From: Prostheceraeus crozeri
Taxonomy: Eukaryota; Platyhelminthes; Polycladida; Euryleptidae
Reading direction: 5' to 3'
NCBI GenBank assembly: GCA_907163375.1
Contig: CAJQUW010002197.1
Span: 686,100 to 750,099, forward strand
DNA: 64,000 bases
Position 1 is the stretch's first letter, and the number at the start of each line of letters is the position of its first letter. This document shows, piece after piece, positions 62,369-64,000 of this stretch. Position numbers and translations under genes: made by a program. The notes below the pieces were generated by a model that was not told the DNA's origin, searched no databases, and saw nothing but the letters and a program-made list of their open reading frames with translations.

Positions 62369-64000
62369 CTGAAGAAATAATAAGACAGAATGACCGCGTG
62401 CAATGCAGGAATTTGCACACGAAGATCACAAGAATCTAGATTAGACTATCTCTTAATGCTTTTGCACATCTTTCAGTGTCTGTATCTCCTCATACGTCAT
62501 TTCGTCGGTATTCTACATGACGCTAGTATCTACGTCAATACAAAATTTCATTACTGATACTGAAACTTTAATAAAAGATGTAGCCTAGATGGTGTTTTCT
62601 GACATAAAATCATTCACGCCAATCTACAACTAAATTGAAAAATTACTTAATACAAAACGTGACCGTCAACCATGCATTTAGACAATTTAAATTATCAAAA
62701 CAGGCTATTAGATTTACATCTCCTACGCCAATTGACTTGCAATCATATTTACTTCACACGTTTGAGACCTATGTTTATGAAAGCATAGAGAGTCGCCCGA
62801 TTGCATTCGTCTGTGCAATGTGTGCTACCTATAACCCAAAATTTTTGCGAAGTTTTCAAAAAAAAAAAACAACTCAAAATTGATAAAACGATCTTGAAAG
62901 AAATGTAAGAATTGCACCATTTTTCATTTCTCAAATATCACGTGTCGAGGCAATTTGTCATTTTGATCTAATGAAATGCTTGTGTGACTGGAAACCATCT
63001 GACATTTAAATAAATGAAAAGTTTGATATTAAGCTGACCGCAACATTCAGTATTCAGTAGCTTGCAATGTTTATGCTAATGCCATACACAGGTCAACATT
63101 AGTTTTGATCAAACAAGATTTCAAAGTTAATGCCTGATTTTAAGAACTTTCTGAAACCGACCCGAAAAAATCAGTGGTCGATGCTGTTGTCGTACTTCTC
63201 TTCAAATAAACATTATCACCACTTTCATTAGTCAAATTGCATGACTTACATGTAGCTTCTAAAAAGTTAAACATAAAAATTGTAGAATCTTCATTCAAAG
63301 AGAATATTATCTATGGTATCAAAGAGAATGTGTGAAATATATTATACGCTAGCTTCAATTGAAAATTTTGAAACGGACAATACATTAGCAGCAGTCCATC
63401 CGAAACATGCACGTACGCATTTTCAAGACATTTCTCAACCGAAATCTGATTCAAAGCCGATCAAATCTGATTAACAGCCTCTGAGTATCAGACAGTAAGA
63501 AATCAATCGCAAGTAATCCTTATCTGTGGACAACTTCGATAGTGTTAGTCTGCAAGTACGCAATCGAACAAAATCTTTTTATTGTATCAAGCATCTAACT
63601 GCGATCACATTGCGCGATGGAATTCGTTAAAAATACTGAAGTGACTACATCATTTGAAAAAACATTCCTCATGTATTCTTGGTCTGTGACCAAGAGAAGA
63701 GTGTTCTTTCTAGTAGATGAAGAAGGCGTCGCAGCTGCATCAGTCAAAACGGTGATCCATCTATTATCAAACTTAAAGAAATTAACTGAGCAGGTTTTTT
63801 AAAATTTTGCGGTAAGTCAAGACAACTGCACTTCCCACTTATAGCTAATGTAGTAAGCAGCAATTCAGCTAACTTGATTTTCTTAATTGCCTGATTTTTA
63901 TCGCGGACGAATGGACTCCGATAGTTAAAAGGATTTTTTAGAGGATGATTTAGAATGAATAAAGCGGAGAAATCTCGCACAGCTATGTAATCATAAAAAT
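62369..64000. other. Upstream OAT intron, no further exon recognised
   Basis: The conserved region expected before the PLP-lysine exon was looked for on the minus strand and not found before 64000. AT-rich sequence; ORFs at 62635-62883 and 63617-63802 have no recognisable features. Confidence 0.45.

Noticed and set aside
63617-63802. 61-codon plus ORF at right edge
   Set aside because: No recognisable family and lies in the presumed upstream OAT intron.

Overview
The window is animal nuclear DNA. Parts of at least two exon-split host genes or gene relics are visible, with consensus splice sites and dense transposon debris. The clearest host gene is ornithine aminotransferase (minus strand, three 3'-end exons between 55590 and 62368). 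The repeated word TAGGCCTA and the mix of hAT, LINE, LTR and fold-back elements would fit a marine invertebrate, but the species cannot be named from sequence alone.

Two unrelated polymerase-B self-replicating elements dominate the first 41 kb. Element 1 (from beyond the left edge to about 15286) is an AT-rich endogenous Maverick/Polinton (adintovirus-like) provirus. It has the full core set: double jelly-roll major capsid protein, penton-like minor capsid protein, FtsK/HerA-type packaging ATPase, adenain-like protease, retroviral-type integrase and protein-primed DNA polymerase B. Its integrase ORF is preceded in frame by a parvovirus-like phospholipase A2 domain. Its polymerase carries a LAGLIDADG intein in motif C. 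Most breaks in its genes are single-base losses in A/T homopolymers. Short palindromes pepper its intergenic spaces. Its right end is a palindrome at 15221-15286.

Element 2 (about 22168-41289) is a different and less familiar entity. It has inverted terminal repeats over 1.1 kb long, a 6-bp flanking direct repeat (AATTAC), a spliced zinc-finger DNA polymerase B, a TATA-binding-protein-like gene, strong TATA boxes before several of its own genes, and a DEDDh-exonuclease-like ORF. It also has two copies of an unknown ~200-residue protein and three stand-alone copies of the domain found at the polymerase N-terminus. I recognise no capsid, ATPase or integrase of its own in it. It is decayed by stops and frameshifts, and a gypsy-type retroelement with head-to-head LTRs is inserted in its coiled-coil gene. 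This is the best candidate for an undescribed system in the window.

Between and after these lie a probable LTR (15865-16466), a 0.5-kb fold-back (16738-17266), a ZMYM1-like hAT transposase relic (18289-20517), a 2.7-kb non-autonomous hAT with perfect 8-bp target duplication (41870-44610), a ZNF862-like hAT-derived pseudogene (44913-47476), a 3-kb fold-back with a nested 0.9-kb hAT (49046-52052), a jockey/CR1-like LINE fragment (52428-53998), and the OAT gene, whose 6.2-kb intron holds another hAT MITE (60218-61126).
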